This document shows positions 9,516-19,721 of a DNA stretch of 64,000 bases, one piece after another. Source of the stretch: Nemertoderma westbladi (lineage: Eukaryota > Xenacoelomorpha > Nemertodermatida > Nemertodermatidae); assembly GCA_032718475.1 (NCBI GenBank), contig JAUCBJ010008382.1:1-64000 (forward strand), read 5' to 3'. Below the pieces are notes generated by a model. That model did not search any database and was not told the origin of the DNA. It worked only from the letters and a program-made list of their open reading frames with translations. Position numbers and translations under genes: made by a program. Each line of letters opens with the position of its first letter. Within the stretch, counting starts at the first letter, position 1.

Positions 9516-12500
9516 TTATAGTCGCTGTGGGGGTTTATGTTGCCGAGTAGGGTAACGGTGGGTGCGTGTAGTAACATTATTGTCAAATCTGATAGTTTTA
9601 GGTGGCCCGGCGGGGTTGATATCCGCCACGGGTTTGTGTGTTGTGGCAGTGTCGTCGGGAATCCTGGGAATTGCCGGAGCGGCACTGGAGAGTGGCGTCG
9701 AAGTGTCGAGAAGTAGGAAGCGACGGTTCCTACTTATATTACGGCCGGAAGGGGTCCTGACCGTGTATCTACGGTTGGGCCCAGCCTCGACGACCATCCC
9801 CTTTCGGTCCCAGCGTTTGGAGTGGGGGTCTTGTATCACGACGTGGTCATGAACTGCGAGGGGCGGGAGGCTGTGGGCCGCTTTGTTATAGTCGGCAATG
9901 CGTTGCGCACGTAGTGGTGGAAGAACTTCATCGAGTCGGCGCCGTGTGGCCTGGTGGTCCGCCGCAAATGCACTGTGGTGTGCGGGGACGCGAGTACGGA
10001 GGGGGTGGCCGTACACTACTTGAGCGGGAGACAGACCGCTCTCCCGTGGGCTGTTCCTGAGTGAGAGTAGACCCTCGGCAAAGGCCTCGGAGGTGTGAGA
10101 GCCGCCTACTTTATCTAGAAGGCTCTTGAGGGACTTTACAGTTGCCTCCGCGTGCCCATTACCCTGCGGGTATTCTGCGGAGGAGGTAACTGGGATAACA
10201 CCCCATTCGTTAAGAAATGTTTTTGTCGCTGTGGCGGTGAGTGGGGTGCCGCCATCCGAGCGGAGTCGGGTTGGTATACCATACCGGGTAAACCATTGTT
10301 TTAGCGCCGCAATAGTCTGTAGAGCGGTTGGGGGACCCGGGAAGTTGTGAAGGTCGGGCCAGCCGCTGTAACGATCGGCGAGGGCGACGTAGTGCCGGCC
10401 ATTTAGGCTGAAAAAGTCCGCGGATATGTCTTCGAATATCCGTGTTGGGAGAGGTTCCTGGAGGTAGGGTTCCTTCGGTGGGGTCGATCGGTGGCGAAGA
10501 CACGACGGACAGCTGGCGACGGATGTCCGAATGTCATTGGTGAGGCCCGGCCAGTACACACACTGTCGGGCTCGCCGAAGGGATTTGTCAACCCCTTGAT
10601 GGGGAGTGTGGAGGCGTTCCAACGTGATGGCTCGGGCCGCCTGGGGGATGACGAGGCGTTGACCATAAAGTACCAGGTCGCCATCTGTTGATAGGGAGTC
10701 CCGGAGGGACCAGTAGGCACCAACCGCGGGGTCGCTACGTGAACTGGGGGGGAAACCGTGCTGGACAGCGGTATGTAGAGAACGGTAAGCCTCGTCTTCC
10801 CTAGCAGTGTTGGATAGCTCCTGGAGGACCGGGTCCTCGAGGTGATCCTCGCCGGAAATCGCGGAGACGTTGGCGAGTGTAACAGAGCGCAGATTGTAGG
10901 CAATCTCGCCATCGTCGACGAGGTCGGCTGCGGTCGGTTGGTCGACGGGTGACCGGGAAAGCGCGTCTGGGATTGCGTGGTCTTTCCCGCGGCACCAAGT
11001 TGTGGTAAATATATACGGGGACAACTTTGACTTCAGCCGCTGGATCCGAGTGTTGTCAACCTCAGAGTGCCCCTTGCGGTTGAGGATGGTGACCAGTGGT
11101 TGATGGTCGGTAACGAGCGTGAAGCTAGGGAGCCCAAGGAGGAAAGTACGACACTTTGTGGCGGCCCAGACGACTGCAAGGAGTTCGAGCTCTATTGTTG
11201 CGTAGCGCGATTCCGTATCGGAAGTGAATCTGGAGCCACATTCAACGAGCTTCCACTCGACACCGTGGCGTTGGAGAAGGGCGTAGCCAAGCCCTTTGAG
11301 GCGAGAAGCGTCGGTCACAAGTCGGGTGTCGAGGGAGACATCAAAGGGAGCCAGTACTGGGGTTGTTGTGAGGGCGCGTTTAGTGGCGTCGAAGGCCCGC
11401 TGATGGTCGCTGGTCCAGATGTACGGCGACTTGATACTCAGGAGAGGTCGCAGTGGAAGGAGTAACTCGGCGATGGAGGTGGAGAAAGGAGCTAGTTGTT
11501 CCACCAAACCGACGAAACTCCGAAGGTCGGTGAGAGTTTCCGGTCGGGGGAAAGACGCGATCGCAGAAAGTTTAGCGGGGTCAGCGCGGATGCCATCCGA
11601 GCCGACGAGGAAGCTGCCAAACTTCACCTCCGATTTCGCGAGTTGTACCTTGCCAGGGTGGAGGCAGATACCAGTCGATCTGCAGCGCTCGAGAAAGCGT
11701 TGGATGCTACAGATGTGTTCCTCGAGAGTATTATCGTATAGGAGGACATCGTCCACGATCTTAAGCATTCGTGGGATACCTCGGAGTGCGTCATCGCCCC
11801 GGCGGTTGAATTCGTCGCCGGAAGAAATAAGCCCCATCACACTGCGTGTGTGTTTATATCGCCCCCATGGAGTAATGAAGGTGGTTAGGAGCTGAGATTC
11901 AGCGTCTAGGGGTACCTGCCAATACCCATGGGAGGCGTCGAACACTGAAAAGTATCGAGCAGTGGGGGAAATTTCTGCAACCGCGACTCGTGGATTGGGT
12001 GTGGGGTAGAATGGCCGTTTAACCTGGTAGTTAAGATGGCGCAAATCCACACATAGACGAAGTTTACCGCTGGGTTTCCGGGTAACTGTAAGCGGGTGGG
12101 CCCACTCGGTGGGTTCATCCACACGCTGTATGACGTCGCGGCGTTCCAAGTCATCAAGGAGGGTTTTTACCTCGTCCCGAAGAGCAAACGGAATCGGACG
12201 AGCGCCGTTGGCATGGTAGGGCTGGGCGCCCTCCTTGAGTTCTATATGCATGGGGGGGCCAGTAATGGTTGACAGAGGGGCGGCCTCGTCGTCGAAAACA
12301 TCCCCGTAACGGTCGAGAATAGCGCTAGGGCTGTCGGAACCTGAACGACAGGGATCAGGTTCTAGAACTGCGACCGGTACAGGGGTCCCAGTTGAGGTTG
12401 CGGAGACGGCTATGGGATATGGGAAACTCAGGGGGAGGATCCCAAGATCTAAGCAAACGGATTTGCTTAGAATTAAACCCTCCGTCTCCGGAGAGAGAAT

Positions 12501-14072
12501 GACTTCGGTAGTTGCAGTGTTGCCACCGGAAGTAATAGAAGCAGGTAGACGGCCGCGAGTTTGAAGGGGAAGACCATCCGCAGCGACCAAATCCAGATTC
12601 ATCGACGGGAGTAGATCCGCATGGAGGCCTCCGAGCTTGTAGAAGAGGTCTTCGCTTAGGATGGTCGCTGCTGCGCCGCTGTCGGGGAGCGCACGGTGTA
12701 CCTTTCCCAGATAGGTACCGGTACCGGACAGGGTGAGATCCACCGAGATGTAGTCCAGTTTACAGACCGCCGCGCTGTACTCGAGGCGGTTGATGGAATC
12801 CCGGGATAATATAGTGTTAGTTTTGGCGGGTTTCGGCGCAGGACCACTGGAACGGCATACTTTGTAAAAGTGGCCGGTTTTACCGCAACCATCGCACTGA
12901 ACTTCTCGGGCGGGGCAATTGGACCTGTCGGTATGTTGCTGGTTACCGCAATTACCGCAATTGCGTGCGCGAGGGTTCCCGCGACGAGAAGAGGTTCTCG
13001 TGGATTGTCCGGGAGTTGAGCGGTTTCCCGAACCGGTTTGCGGTCGATTGGGGGCACCTGGACGCATTGGTGAGCGGCCGCGCCGCTGCTTGTATTGCGA
13101 AACTTTCGCGATGGAACCGGAGCCGCCGAGAAACGACTGATTTTTGGAGCTCGACTCCCAGTTTTGGCAAGTCTGGACGCAGACGTCGAGTGTTGGCCGG
13201 GGCAAGACTTTTAAGAGCTCCTGTTGTGTCTCGGCGGAGTGGAGACCGACCAAAATTTGTGTTACAATTTGGTCGTCACGGCAATGTAGGCAGAGTTCGG
13301 CGAGGTCAGCGAGGTGCTGGAGAGCGATGTAGAAGTCGTCGAACGTCTCCTGTGGGCCCTGGCGGCGTTTATGGAAGGCCAAGCAATCCAGGGCAATGCT
13401 GCGTTTGGAACGAAGATGATCCCGCAGACCGTCGAGTACGAGTTTCGTAGTCGTGGCATCGTCGTCGGGATCCAGTTTTAGGTGGACTCGGACGACTTCC
13501 TGGAGTCCCGGACCTAACGCAGTCAGGAGAGTATAAACCTGTTCGCGGCGGGGGTATGTCTCCGCCCGCTGGCGGTTTGCGTTATATTCCCAGCTGTTCC
13601 GCCAGCGACGGAAAGCGGGAAGGTCGACGGAGGTGTCGATACGGTCGAGGTTGTCGATCGAGATCAAGTGCCGTCGTCCGGGGGGTCCGGGGACTGGTGC
13701 CACGGGGGCTAATGCCGGGTTGGCAGGGTCGACGTTTTGCTGACGAGCAAGTCTGTCGAGAAGGTCCCGAAGTTGCGCATCGGAACGGGCCTGTTGTTCC
13801 TCTAATCGGCGATTTGCTTCTGCCTGCTGTTCGCGGTGTTCGCGTTGTTGCTGTTGCATGAACTGCAGGAGTTTATCCATGCCGCGTGGATTTTCCTCAG
13901 TTTCGATTGCGGATTGGAGCTTAGTTCTAAGCTTCACAACCGATGTTTTGTTGTCATGCGGGATGCGGGCGTCATGACAGTATTGCAACAGTTCGGCACG
14001 GGTTAATGCGTTGATCTCGTCGTGGGTTAGATCTAACCAGGGTTTATCCTCGGCGTATTCCGCTTCTGCCAT
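9516..14072 (-). CDS. Ty3/gypsy Gag-Pol polyprotein, intact, 1518 residues
   Basis: A single ORF encodes capsid and all pol enzymes with no frameshift between gag and pol. In order from the chosen start: a SAP-like stretch at about 15-50 ([10 protein letters not shown]), capsid to about 340, and two zinc knuckles at about 369-404 (CX2CX4HX5C and CX2CX4HX4C). The aspartic protease has DSGAAAT near 460. RT has a catalytic VDD near 770 in an IVDDVLL context; the usual Tyr or Phe is Ile here. RNase H has VTDASRLKG near 917. Integrase has an HHCC finger at about 1150-1190 and D, D-35-E residues near 1219, 1272 and 1307 (RSDGG, GHAEA). A GPY/F-like tail ([14 protein letters not shown]) follows near 1440. 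The ORF is open to 14174, inside the LTR; the ATG at 14072 lies past the primer-binding site, so I prefer it. Confidence 0.95.
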   Translation of the reverse strand: MAEAEYAEDKPWLDLTHDEINALTRAELLQYCHDARIPHDNKTSVVKLRTKLQSAIETEENPRGMDKLLQFMQQQQREHREQQAEANRRLEEQQARSDAQLRDLLDRLARQQNVDPANPALAPVAPVPGPPGRRHLISIDNLDRIDTSVDLPAFRRWRNSWEYNANRQRAETYPRREQVYTLLTALGPGLQEVVRVHLKLDPDDDATTTKLVLDGLRDHLRSKRSIALDCLAFHKRRQGPQETFDDFYIALQHLADLAELCLHCRDDQIVTQILVGLHSAETQQELLKVLPRPTLDVCVQTCQNWESSSKNQSFLGGSGSIAKVSQYKQRRGRSPMRPGAPNRPQTGSGNRSTPGQSTRTSSRRGNPRARNCGNCGNQQHTDRSNCPAREVQCDGCGKTGHFYKVCRSSGPAPKPAKTNTILSRDSINRLEYSAAVCKLDYISVDLTLSGTGTYLGKVHRALPDSGAAATILSEDLFYKLGGLHADLLPSMNLDLVAADGLPLQTRGRLPASITSGGNTATTEVILSPETEGLILSKSVCLDLGILPLSFPYPIAVSATSTGTPVPVAVLEPDPCRSGSDSPSAILDRYGDVFDDEAAPLSTITGPPMHIELKEGAQPYHANGARPIPFALRDEVKTLLDDLERRDVIQRVDEPTEWAHPLTVTRKPSGKLRLCVDLRHLNYQVKRPFYPTPNPRVAVAEISPTARYFSVFDASHGYWQVPLDAESQLLTTFITPWGRYKHTRSVMGLISSGDEFNRRGDDALRGIPRMLKIVDDVLLYDNTLEEHICSIQRFLERCRSTGICLHPGKVQLAKSEVKFGSFLVGSDGIRADPAKLSAIASFPRPETLTDLRSFVGLVEQLAPFSTSIAELLLPLRPLLSIKSPYIWTSDHQRAFDATKRALTTTPVLAPFDVSLDTRLVTDASRLKGLGYALLQRHGVEWKLVECGSRFTSDTESRYATIELELLAVVWAATKCRTFLLGLPSFTLVTDHQPLVTILNRKGHSEVDNTRIQRLKSKLSPYIFTTTWCRGKDHAIPDALSRSPVDQPTAADLVDDGEIAYNLRSVTLANVSAISGEDHLEDPVLQELSNTAREDEAYRSLHTAVQHGFPPSSRSDPAVGAYWSLRDSLSTDGDLVLYGQRLVIPQAARAITLERLHTPHQGVDKSLRRARQCVYWPGLTNDIRTSVASCPSCLRHRSTPPKEPYLQEPLPTRIFEDISADFFSLNGRHYVALADRYSGWPDLHNFPGPPTALQTIAALKQWFTRYGIPTRLRSDGGTPLTATATKTFLNEWGVIPVTSSAEYPQGNGHAEATVKSLKSLLDKVGGSHTSEAFAEGLLSLRNSPRESGLSPAQVVYGHPLRTRVPAHHSAFAADHQATRRRLDEVLPPLRAQRIADYNKAAHSLPPLAVHDHVVIQDPHSKRWDRKGMVVEAGPNRRYTVRTPSGRNISRNRRFLLLDTSTPLSSAAPAIPRIPDDTATTHKPVADINPAGPPKTIRFDNNVTTRTHRYPTRQHKPPQRL

Positions 14073-14127
14073 CGGAACGTCAATGAACGTGCGATAAAAA
14101 AGGGTAAACCCGCGAATCGAGTTCAGG

Positions 14128-14151
14128 AGTAAGTGACTACTCGCAGCGCCA
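14128..14151 (-). promoter_or_regulatory. Ty3/gypsy primer-binding site, probably for tRNA-Ser
   Basis: Directly inside the 5' LTR the minus strand reads TGGCGCTGCGAGTAG, which starts with the TGG that pairs with a tRNA CCA end. The next bases fit the 3' acceptor stem of animal serine tRNAs, which commonly end in CAGCGCCA. The tRNA assignment is from memory of tRNA sequences and was not searched. Confidence 0.6.
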
Positions 14152-14432
14152 TGTAGTGATATGGAATAACTCAAGGGTGAGCGTGAGGCTATATCATATC
14201 AGTATATTATGTATTAATATGTCTGACAGTGCAGTGCAGAAGTGTACAGGTGTAGGCTTTAGGAAGCCGAAGTGCAGTACTACAGAAGTACTGATGATCA
14301 GCTGATCTGCCGATATCACTAGGCAACCAACGTAATCAGGGTACATCATAAATGTAACTTAATAATAACCAGCCACCAAATATATGTAAAATAATATATA
14401 TATAAGAGTGTGAACCACTGGATGTCACTACA
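14152..14432 (-). repeat. Ty3/gypsy 5' LTR, 281 bp
   Basis: Identical to 9212-9492. It is followed by the right target duplication CTTTA (14433-14437), after which the interrupted BEL-type LTR continues. Transcription should run to the left from here. Confidence 0.95.
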
Positions 14433-14437
14433 CTTTA

Positions 14438-15395
14438 GGACGTGGCGCTCTATCTAGGTAAACAGAGATATGACTTATACTAATCACAACGGTAAGTCGG
14501 TAAGGCTTATGATTCACGTATGAGGCGCATTCTTTAGGAAATGCTTAGTTATCAGTCACAATCATGCACAATACCGGTAACACACAATACTGCTCACTAA
14601 TTTGCCGACCGTCAATGAATTTTATCATATATAAAGAGAACAGCAACGAATCATGTAGTGCTTACCAAATAGCATTAAATTCACTACAAACCACAACAAT
14701 ATAAGTCGCAATCGCTATATATAACCCGTCTCTCTAACCTGTAGTGTATCAAGAAAATTGGGAAATTTGGGTTCTTTATATATGTTCTCCAAATAATATT
14801 CGACCAACTAATACAAAATATGACAACAGTAAAAGCATTGAGACGGTAGGTTAAGATATGATATGAATGATATGTTGTGACAAGATAACAGTTATACGCT
14901 CTATAATTTAAGCCTACTAATGTTTCTTCTAAAGTATGAAAACGAATTGACTCTAGAGCCGGTGTTCCTGGCCTAGATAGCAACAACACAAAGTATCAAG
15001 AAAAAACAGTAAGACTGAACACTCCCAGTATGATCGGCCGAATACCTCCACATCGACAGAAAAAATCGCTCTGATTGGCTTAAGCTAAACAAAGAACCAT
15101 GTGTCCAATGGCTGTTCCCATGTCAGCAACCAGCTGTTAGATGTCGTAATATGAATCATCAAGGCTAAGCTGTGTAAAGGTATTTGGTGCATTGCAGGTT
15201 TTTTGCCTTACCATGTCCGCCAAAACACGTATATAGCAGAATGACTTTTATGTCCGTTAAAACACCTATAACGGTACCTTGCGGGCGAGGGGAAATTATA
15301 TATAGTTAGAGAGCCTTTTAGAGTATTCCAGCGCCTAGGGGGGAAACTGGATTGCGAAGCAAAAGGGCCAGTTATATCCCACAGAAGCTTTTACA
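14438..15395 (-). repeat. 3' LTR of the BEL-type element, proximal part
   Basis: These are the remaining 958 bp of the 1251-bp LTR, ending TTTTACA. It matches 28427-29384 with two differences that I see: A/T in the GGTAAACAG context near 14461, and G/A in the AGCATTGAG context near 14840. Confidence 0.93.
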
Positions 15396-15473
15396 CCGCT
15401 CCCAGAAAATGGGATTTGAGTCTATAAAATATACAAAATCACAGTTTCTAATATACGTAAATACTCTAAACAG
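15396..15473 (-). other. Spacer between ORF2 and the 3' LTR, with weak polypurine tract
   Basis: On the minus strand the bases just before the 3' LTR read CTGGGAGCGG, a plausible but impure polypurine tract. The same short downstream sequence (CTGTTTAGAGTATTTA) follows ORF2 in the second copy at the right edge of the window. Confidence 0.45.
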
Positions 15474-18400
15474 TTAGTCTTTCTTGCGCGGACGGCGTTT
15501 ACGCAGTTTTTTAAAGCTAGCCAGAGTCCTTTTCTCTTTGGGGCGAGCCACTTTACAAGGAGGGCTATAACTCCTGGGTGAAGGGTGCAATATGATTGCA
15601 TCAGAGGGTGTAGGATTATGGTAGGTGTATCCGCCAGTCGAAGTACCGGGTTGATTGACATCAACGTCCGGGGAGAGGGGTCTAACGGCTTTGAGAGCTC
15701 GTTTCAAGACAGCCACTCTTACGGGTCCTTTACGAGTGGTCTGAACGAGGGCCGTGGGTGGACCATAGGCAGTTAGAAACCTCCGGGGTTTAATGGTCCT
15801 TTCCAACTCGCGTTCGCGGGCTCGGTATTCGTAAGGCCGTCGATATACTTCCTGTAACTCGGGGTGTGAGTTAACAAACAAGTCTCCATAGTCCGGATCC
15901 TGACGGATATAATTGATTAAGTTATAGGAATGAAGGTCGCCAGGATTAACACTCCTGGGAAATTTGCGTACGAATTTGGTTGAAATACATTCTCCGACGC
16001 GCTTCAGTAACTCGTAACTTGATATGCGTGATTTCTGTTCAACCGAAGCGAATAGATAAGGATGGAACGCATAAACTCCTTCGTAAGCGCGTCCGGGATA
16101 ATAGCGATGGCGCGAATCACAATGTAAATCAGCGTTCGCTTCCCAAGCTCTGATGTAACGTAGTATGATCATTTCATCTACGCTTTCCAAATCGTGATTA
16201 AAAGGGCAATCGAAATGTCCCTTTAGTTGACAATGGTGACATTGAGTCATAAATTGAGGGCAAACCGCAAAGATATGCAAGTTATTGAGTCTGCAATATG
16301 CGCAATAAATTTCCATAGTCGGTTGTTCTTGGAAATAGGAACAGCGGACGTTGGTGTCCATGGGCGTATCGTGGTCTCTCGATGCGCATAACCGACAACG
16401 TTGCCTAGAGACATAGTTGGCGTGTCGATAATCGTACGCAGTGAGACACTGTGGACCTTGATACCATTCTATGATGTAATCGTTGTCGCTGTTCCGGGGC
16501 GCAATAGGCTGAATCTCTTCAGATTCTAGACATATTGGTTCGTCTTCCAAGTGCATAGCTGAAGTGGGCGCGTCTGTCTCTTCAGGTGGACCTATTGTCT
16601 GAATTTCCACGACAGAATAACCTGTGGGGATTCGAGGTCTTTGCATAACAGAGGAGTGCAAGTTCGATATACAAATCTCTTGGAAGATGGCGAATCCAGC
16701 GCTATCCAACTTCTCTGCAGCTGAGTTTCTTAGGCTGAGTTTGGTCAAAGCGCGGTCTTTAAATTGGCTATCCACGTTGCGGAACGGGGTTAAAAATCGC
16801 CGGAAACATTCGAAACGGATGAATTTATTATGTTCATCTAGCTTAGCGAGTTTGGTCCCAAGTATTAATGGATGGGCGCGTATAGTACGACTGCACACAT
16901 CGGCTAGCCAACCGGCAAGTGCGGTGTTTTCAAAGATCGTGTATATAGCTAAGGAGGGACGGAGTGGAACACTCATGAAGCTATACACGGCGCCAGGTGC
17001 GGTCAATGGTCCATCAAAGTATAATCGAGAATAATGGTCTCCGTATACTTGTTGATAGTTAATGGGATTTCCGACTTTGAAATTCCATCCGTATTCCTGA
17101 AAGGCAAGATGTCCGATGGAAGTTCGTTGCACCTTTGTAATGTTGCTAGACGTATTAGCATACATGGTGCGGAAGAAACCTCGACCTTCTGCCCAGGGAG
17201 CAATCAGCTGAGTATCAACGAAAGGGTATGGAATGTTCTCCATATTCCGAAAGTCGTTTTGGAGATCTCCATAAACAGCTGAGCCGATTTTAAGGATTCT
17301 TTCGTTGAATAACATCTCGAGTACGGGCTGGGGTAACATCGATCCATCGATGCCCATGGCCGGTTTGCGTTCGGTGTCAATGACGTAACGCTGCGCGAGT
17401 TCGAATTGTCCATGTCGGAGATTCTTTTGTGTTTCGGTGAGAGTTTCAAAAGAATAATCAATCACGTCGGAACACGCTCGAGTAAACACGTGGGTAGAAC
17501 CCACTAATCCGCGTATGTGGATCATGCGCGTAGTTCCTAGTTCTCCGACCGGAACGCTACCTTCATTATCGTAGGTGACAACTCCATACATCTCAATAAC
17601 ATTAAGAGTTTCATTCCACTCCTTGGTGGCGTTCTCTAGGGTCATCCCTACTGGATGCCACAAGGTGGCGCATTGGTTAGCGTCAGGGAGATCACTATAC
17701 TTCATGTGCCGAGTGGTATACGTCTCCACATTTCCATATCTTTGTATTTTCTCTTCTTCAAATAATACATCTAGATTCCAATGGACTAATCGAGTTTTAA
17801 TAAATCCATCGAGATTATAAGGAGGTTCTATATCTTTCTCGATTCGAGAAATGTTATATGGTTTTCTAAATGAGTTTACCTTTACTAACTGATCCAGATG
17901 TTTCTGCAATTGTTCGAGTTCGACAATGTCTAGAGGATTTATTAGTGGTAGAAACTTTAAATTATGTGTCGGGTCTTCTGGTTTTACCATATAATATTGA
18001 GTCAGATTAACGTAATAAGGGTGGTCTTTAATCCCATAAAACGAGTTCTGTAAAGGTCTAGCGCGTATGTTGACATCGTGTACCATACGACGGACAAGAT
18101 CCGCTCGATTGTCCGGAGGTTCAACGAGTATACCGTCAACACGAGCGGCCTCGATCGGCGGACGCTGTAACATAGGGGCGTCAGCGATAAGATTTTGCGA
18201 TCCTGTACTGATATCAACCGGTTGAGGCTGTATCGTCGCGAAGAGCTTGTCTCCGAAATGTGGAATCATCGAGGGATGACGAACGGTTTTAGAGTAGAGG
18301 TCGGTCATGAGGATTTGAGCTTCAGGTTGGGCTAAAGCGGCTTCTTCTCTTTCTTCCAGTTTCGTGTGTTTCTCTTCGATTAGATTTTCTTCCGCTTGTC

Positions 18401-19721
18401 TCTGTAAGCGTTCATCTAAAAATTCTTGTAGAGAATACGTGCGTCCAAGCTCGATGTCTTCCTCGAGGTTTCGGATTTCTCTATCGAACTGTGGCAAGGC
18501 TAACTCCTTCACCGATTGGACTTGTTGTTGTAATTTACGTTTCTCTAAACAATCTTGTGTTCCCTTTCCGATTTTCTGTCGAATGGCGTCTAAAGCGTTT
18601 CTTATAACGCTCTCCTCGACTTCCGTGGCGGGTTGCATCGGGTTTAATCCTGGACGATTGTAAGGATCAAAGGGCGATATTAGCTGCCCGCGTCCCAATC
18701 CGGCTAAGTAGGATGGGCGGATGTCTAACGAACCCAGTACCGAAGCACCACCGATTAATTGTTCGGGTAACACTAAGTCTTTGAACAGGGAATATAGTTT
18801 GGGAGGATCAGTGATACTGTTAGGATCAAGAGTTTGAGGTCTCACTAGGGAATGAGGAGGCCTGACCGAGTATTCCGGAACTCTGATCATGGGTTTATTC
18901 AGTGATCGTTTAAGACGAGCGATCGTAGGTGGTACGTCGAACAGGTTTCGCTCGAAACTCCCGTAAGTGTAACGCGTAAAGCTGTGTTTAGCGCAACGTC
19001 TCCGCGGATGTTTATGTCTTTCAGTTTGTTGGTTGGGTCTAGGGCATTCGTCACAATAATACCAAAGACGTACGTCCTGTAGAGGAAACGCGGGTGATCG
19101 TTCTCCAGTTTTGCAGTATTCTTCCATTTGTTCAAAACTATCCGGGATAACAGGTAGTGGACGATCGGCGGTAAGATACATCATAGTGAAATAGAGCCGT
19201 TTGAGTTCTACCACAGGGTCGTGATGTATACCTTGAGGATATCGAGTCTCTAAGTTCTGCTGACTAGCGATGTTGAGATAGGTTTCTCTCAAAAATTCTA
19301 GGTATTCGTTGAAGTCGATGCGTTTATCCGGTTCTTCAACGTTTTCTCTTTCCAGTCTATTACGAATAGAATTTTCGTGATCTATTCTCGGTTTATCGTT
19401 ACGACTCCGCTGGGTATGATATTTAAATAGAACCATTTCCCTCTCGGTGTCTACATCGTCCGTATCATGCAAATCGATAGGATGGCCGGTAGTTAGGAAG
19501 TCCATATACGTACCATTACGATTCGTATAGCGAGTGGTGAATTTTCGATAGTCCAATTCACGCGCAAGTTGCTCTTGGGACATCGGCGGTTCGATATAAC
19601 GACCATCGTCCTCCGTAATGGTTGGATCGGCTTCACCGCGTATTAAGCTATCCACAAATGCTTGTAAAGGTAGAGTATATCTCTCCCTAATACCAAGATC
19701 ATCTTCTATCAACTCCGTCAT
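15474..19721 (-). CDS. ORF2 of the BEL-type element: 1415-residue protein of unknown function
   Basis: I do not recognise this protein. It occupies the region between gag-protease and the 3' LTR, where env-like genes sit in some LTR elements, but it shows no signal peptide, membrane segment or fusion-protein layout. The N-terminal third is strongly charged. At about 390-500 there is a Glu/Lys/Gln-rich, probably coiled-coil stretch (RQAEENLIEEKHTKLEEREE). The middle (about 600-1050) looks globular. At about 1095-1175 lies a Cys/His-rich region with CRLCASRDH, CAYC-X5-H-X4-C and CHHCQLKGHFDC, resembling zinc knuckles. The C-terminus is a basic tail (LKKLRKRRPRKKD-type, about 20 residues) that could bind nucleic acid or act as a nuclear signal. 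The second copy has the same N-terminus at roughly 84% identity and the same tail, but lost the middle. The full-length frame suggests recent function. Confidence 0.8.
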   Translation of the reverse strand: MTELIEDDLGIRERYTLPLQAFVDSLIRGEADPTITEDDGRYIEPPMSQEQLARELDYRKFTTRYTNRNGTYMDFLTTGHPIDLHDTDDVDTEREMVLFKYHTQRSRNDKPRIDHENSIRNRLERENVEEPDKRIDFNEYLEFLRETYLNIASQQNLETRYPQGIHHDPVVELKRLYFTMMYLTADRPLPVIPDSFEQMEEYCKTGERSPAFPLQDVRLWYYCDECPRPNQQTERHKHPRRRCAKHSFTRYTYGSFERNLFDVPPTIARLKRSLNKPMIRVPEYSVRPPHSLVRPQTLDPNSITDPPKLYSLFKDLVLPEQLIGGASVLGSLDIRPSYLAGLGRGQLISPFDPYNRPGLNPMQPATEVEESVIRNALDAIRQKIGKGTQDCLEKRKLQQQVQSVKELALPQFDREIRNLEEDIELGRTYSLQEFLDERLQRQAEENLIEEKHTKLEEREEAALAQPEAQILMTDLYSKTVRHPSMIPHFGDKLFATIQPQPVDISTGSQNLIADAPMLQRPPIEAARVDGILVEPPDNRADLVRRMVHDVNIRARPLQNSFYGIKDHPYYVNLTQYYMVKPEDPTHNLKFLPLINPLDIVELEQLQKHLDQLVKVNSFRKPYNISRIEKDIEPPYNLDGFIKTRLVHWNLDVLFEEEKIQRYGNVETYTTRHMKYSDLPDANQCATLWHPVGMTLENATKEWNETLNVIEMYGVVTYDNEGSVPVGELGTTRMIHIRGLVGSTHVFTRACSDVIDYSFETLTETQKNLRHGQFELAQRYVIDTERKPAMGIDGSMLPQPVLEMLFNERILKIGSAVYGDLQNDFRNMENIPYPFVDTQLIAPWAEGRGFFRTMYANTSSNITKVQRTSIGHLAFQEYGWNFKVGNPINYQQVYGDHYSRLYFDGPLTAPGAVYSFMSVPLRPSLAIYTIFENTALAGWLADVCSRTIRAHPLILGTKLAKLDEHNKFIRFECFRRFLTPFRNVDSQFKDRALTKLSLRNSAAEKLDSAGFAIFQEICISNLHSSVMQRPRIPTGYSVVEIQTIGPPEETDAPTSAMHLEDEPICLESEEIQPIAPRNSDNDYIIEWYQGPQCLTAYDYRHANYVSRQRCRLCASRDHDTPMDTNVRCSYFQEQPTMEIYCAYCRLNNLHIFAVCPQFMTQCHHCQLKGHFDCPFNHDLESVDEMIILRYIRAWEANADLHCDSRHRYYPGRAYEGVYAFHPYLFASVEQKSRISSYELLKRVGECISTKFVRKFPRSVNPGDLHSYNLINYIRQDPDYGDLFVNSHPELQEVYRRPYEYRARERELERTIKPRRFLTAYGPPTALVQTTRKGPVRVAVLKRALKAVRPLSPDVDVNQPGTSTGGYTYHNPTPSDAIILHPSPRSYSPPCKVARPKEKRTLASFKKLRKRRPRKKD

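Larger units (their letters stand above)
9212..14432 (-). mobile_element. Intact Ty3/gypsy retrotransposon (5221 bp) nested in the BEL-type LTR
   Basis: The two 281-bp LTRs are identical by eye. The 5-bp target duplication CTTTA is at 9207-9211 and 14433-14437. A primer-binding site, a polypurine tract and one uninterrupted gag-pol ORF are all present. Nothing visible prevents autonomous transposition. It inserted into the 3' LTR of the BEL-type element, so it is younger than that insertion. Confidence 0.95.

Noticed and set aside
9562-13861. Numerous plus-strand and alternate-frame ORFs
   Set aside because: They are shadows of the intact gypsy gag-pol ORF on the opposite strand in a GC-richer region.
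15474-19721. ORF2 as a retroviral-type envelope gene
   Set aside because: Right position, but no signal peptide, membrane anchor, fusion peptide or furin-like site is visible, and it has a Cys/His cluster and basic tail.
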